A stretch of 6,244 nt of DNA. Origin: SABY01 sp964612515. GTDB taxonomy: Bacteria > Bacteroidota > Bacteroidia > Bacteroidales > 4484-276. The stretch covers positions 1-6,244 of the forward strand of contig CAZTCX010000200.1 of the NCBI GenBank assembly GCA_964612515.1. Reading direction: 5' to 3'. Under the pieces are notes generated by a model that had not been told where the DNA came from, ran no database searches, and saw only the letters and a list, made by a program, of their open reading frames with translations. Made by a program: the position numbers and the translations under genes. This document shows positions 4,956-6,244 of the stretch, in pieces; the first letter of the stretch is position 1; every line of letters begins with the position of its first letter.

Positions 4956-6244
4956 CTACTTATGCACCTTCTTGATAAACTCCTCCACTTCCGGGATTCC
5001 GCCCTGATACACCAGATAGCCGTTGTAGGGTTCGCGGGGGGTAATTTCGTCGTTGATGGGCGTTAGCATCAGGTTTTTCACCTCTTCCGGATCGTCGGTT
5101 TGGCCGAGTGCCCAGCCGAGTTTTATAAAAGCTACCTCGGGCAGCATGTTGCCGGCGGGGATAATGCCTTTGGCCATCATGTCGCGGCCGGTGTCGTAAA
5201 CAAACATGTGCACGTAGCCCCAGATGGTTTGCAGCGTCATGTAGATATGGACGCCTTTGGCATGGGCGCGCTCAATGGCGGGATAGAGTTCTTTGTTGAC
5301 GTGTCCCAATCCGGTGCCCACGATCACAATTCCTTTGTAGCCCATGTCCACCATGGCGTCGAGGATGTCGGGTTTCATGGCCGGGTAGTAATAAAGCATC
5401 GTCACCTTGTCACTGAAATAGGGTTTGATGATAACGTTGCGGTCGCGACGGCGCGGGTGATAATCTTTCTTTATGTGCGTGAGTCCGTTGCGGGTAACCA
5501 TAGCCAGCGGTGTGTCACCGATAGTGCGGAAGGTGGAGCGATACGACGAGTGCATCTTGCGCACGCGCGTGCCTTTGTGCAGCAGGCCATATTCGTCGCT
5601 GGTGGGGCCAAACATGCAGACCATCACCTCGGCAATGTCGCCATGGCCGGCGGCGTAGGTGGCGTGCATCAGGTTGAGGGCGGCGTCGGAGCTGGGGCGG
5701 TCGCTTGAACGCTGTGACCCAACCAGCACGATGGGCACGGGCGAATTTTGCACCATAAACGTGAGCGCCGCTCCGGTGTGGTGCAGTGTGTCAGTTCCAT
5801 GCCCAATGACGATGCCGTCGATGCCATTTTCGATTTCTTTGCCAATGGCTTTGGCCAGCGAAATATACTGCTTAGGACCCATGTTTTCGCTGAATACCGC
5901 AAAGACTTTTTCGGTGGTGAGGTTGCAGATGTCGGCGAGCTCGGGTACGGCGCCATATAATTCGCCAGGTGAAAAGGCGGGAATCACCGCGCCCGTGCGG
6001 TAGTCGAGGCGCGAGGCGATGGTACCTCCGGTGCCGATAAGTTTTACGGCAGGCAGATTTTCGGTGAAGGGGAATTCCTTTTCCGGAATTTTATAATTAG
6101 CTTTTTTGTAACCTGTCTCCACCATATCGACGATGGTGGTGATGTCGATGCCTACGTTGTAGCCGGTCGAAATTTTCATCACAATATGCTGGTCGTCGTC
6201 GTTTTCGGCGCGGGGCAGTATGGTTCCCTGAAAAGCGCCGCGTG
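4956..6244 (-). CDS. gatD: Glu-tRNA(Gln) amidotransferase subunit D (GatD), archaeal type, 5' partial
   Basis: GatD releases ammonia from an amide donor (asparagine or glutamine), which GatE uses to convert Glu-tRNA(Gln) to Gln-tRNA(Gln) in the cytoplasm. Reading from 6242, 428 residues are visible. The first ones, RGAFQGTILP then DDDQHIVMKISTGYNVGID, are the small N-terminal beta domain that separates GatD from ordinary asparaginases. The GTG at 6182 is thus internal and the true start lies beyond the right edge. Numbered from that GTG, the asparaginase-like active site shows TGGTIAS (T54), HGTDT (T130, D131), QRSSDRPSSD (157-166) and RKMHSS (K209), all as in archaeal GatD; GTGLGH (289-294) and MLPEVAFIKLGWALGQTDDPE (346-366) are further family signatures. 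The C-terminus runs on through VYQGGIPEVEEF, slightly longer than the archaeal protein I recall. The gene is intact as far as visible and more GC-rich than the restriction genes. gatE is not in the window. Confidence 0.93.
   Translation of the reverse strand, partial: RGAFQGTILPRAENDDDQHIVMKISTGYNVGIDITTIVDMVETGYKKANYKIPEKEFPFTENLPAVKLIGTGGTIASRLDYRTGAVIPAFSPGELYGAVPELADICNLTTEKVFAVFSENMGPKQYISLAKAIGKEIENGIDGIVIGHGTDTLHHTGAALTFMVQNSPVPIVLVGSQRSSDRPSSDAALNLMHATYAAGHGDIAEVMVCMFGPTSDEYGLLHKGTRVRKMHSSYRSTFRTIGDTPLAMVTRNGLTHIKKDYHPRRRDRNVIIKPYFSDKVTMLYYYPAMKPDILDAMVDMGYKGIVIVGTGLGHVNKELYPAIERAHAKGVHIYMTLQTIWGYVHMFVYDTGRDMMAKGIIPAGNMLPEVAFIKLGWALGQTDDPEEVKNLMLTPINDEITPREPYNGYLVYQGGIPEVEEFIKKVHK

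Noticed and set aside
4950..4956. Run of seven C as a phase-variable tract
   Set aside because: It lies at and beyond the gatD stop and in the non-homologous tail of the broken rhuM, so slippage would not switch any intact gene.
5100..5708. A 202-codon plus-strand open frame opposite gatD
   Set aside because: It is antisense to a well-supported GatD. Its His, Val and Gly-rich translation resembles no family I know, and long antisense frames are expected from the GC-rich codon use of gatD. Shorter frames at 5473-5658, 5659-6003, 5748-5960 and 5669-5956 are rejected for the same reason.
4956..6244. Ordinary L-asparaginase (AnsA/AnsB)
   Set aside because: The active-site motifs are shared, but the preceding N-terminal beta domain (GTILP, DDDQHIV, GYNVGI) and the RTGAV, QRSSDRPSSD and MLPEVA signatures are those of GatD.

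Overview
The window looks like part of a defence island of an unidentified prokaryote, abutting an apparently core gene. Bacteroidota is my best guess. The reasons are indirect: no start codon has a well-placed Shine-Dalgarno sequence, the coding style is moderately AT-rich, and the Type I restriction genes read like those common in that phylum. The archaeal-type gatD at the right end argues for caution, so the assignment is an inference only.

Layout. Positions 1-953 (+) hold most of hsdS, the DNA-specificity subunit of a Type I restriction-modification system; its N-terminus lies off the left edge. Its stop overlaps the start of hsdR (946-3999, +) by 8 bases. HsdR is a complete 1017-residue motor and nuclease subunit resembling EcoR124I HsdR. 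Positions 4000-4165 are non-coding, with only weak hairpins. Positions 4166-4452 (+) hold a wrecked hsdM: an N-terminal piece and what looks like a C-terminal piece in another frame, with the methyltransferase core missing. Positions 4458 to about 4928 (+) hold the first half of a RhuM-family gene. It breaks off abruptly, and its open frame runs on into antisense of the next gene. Positions 4956-6244 (-) hold gatD, the asparaginase-like subunit of the GatDE Glu-tRNA(Gln) amidotransferase. It is visibly more GC-rich and continues past the right edge.

How the genes work together. HsdS and HsdR would form a Type I complex with an HsdM that must be encoded elsewhere, most likely just upstream. 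The hsdM relic cannot serve, and its N-terminus resembles a different HsdM family from the one expected to pair with an EcoR124I-like HsdR. The hsdM and rhuM relics are therefore best read as the remains of a second Type I locus. The break between rhuM and gatD at about 4926-4955 is a probable edge of the variable region. gatD has no functional link to the restriction genes.

I see no clearly new system here. The points most worth following are the tandem spacer repeat in HsdS, the double-broken hsdM/rhuM relic at the junction, and the archaeal-type GatD in an otherwise bacterial-looking setting.
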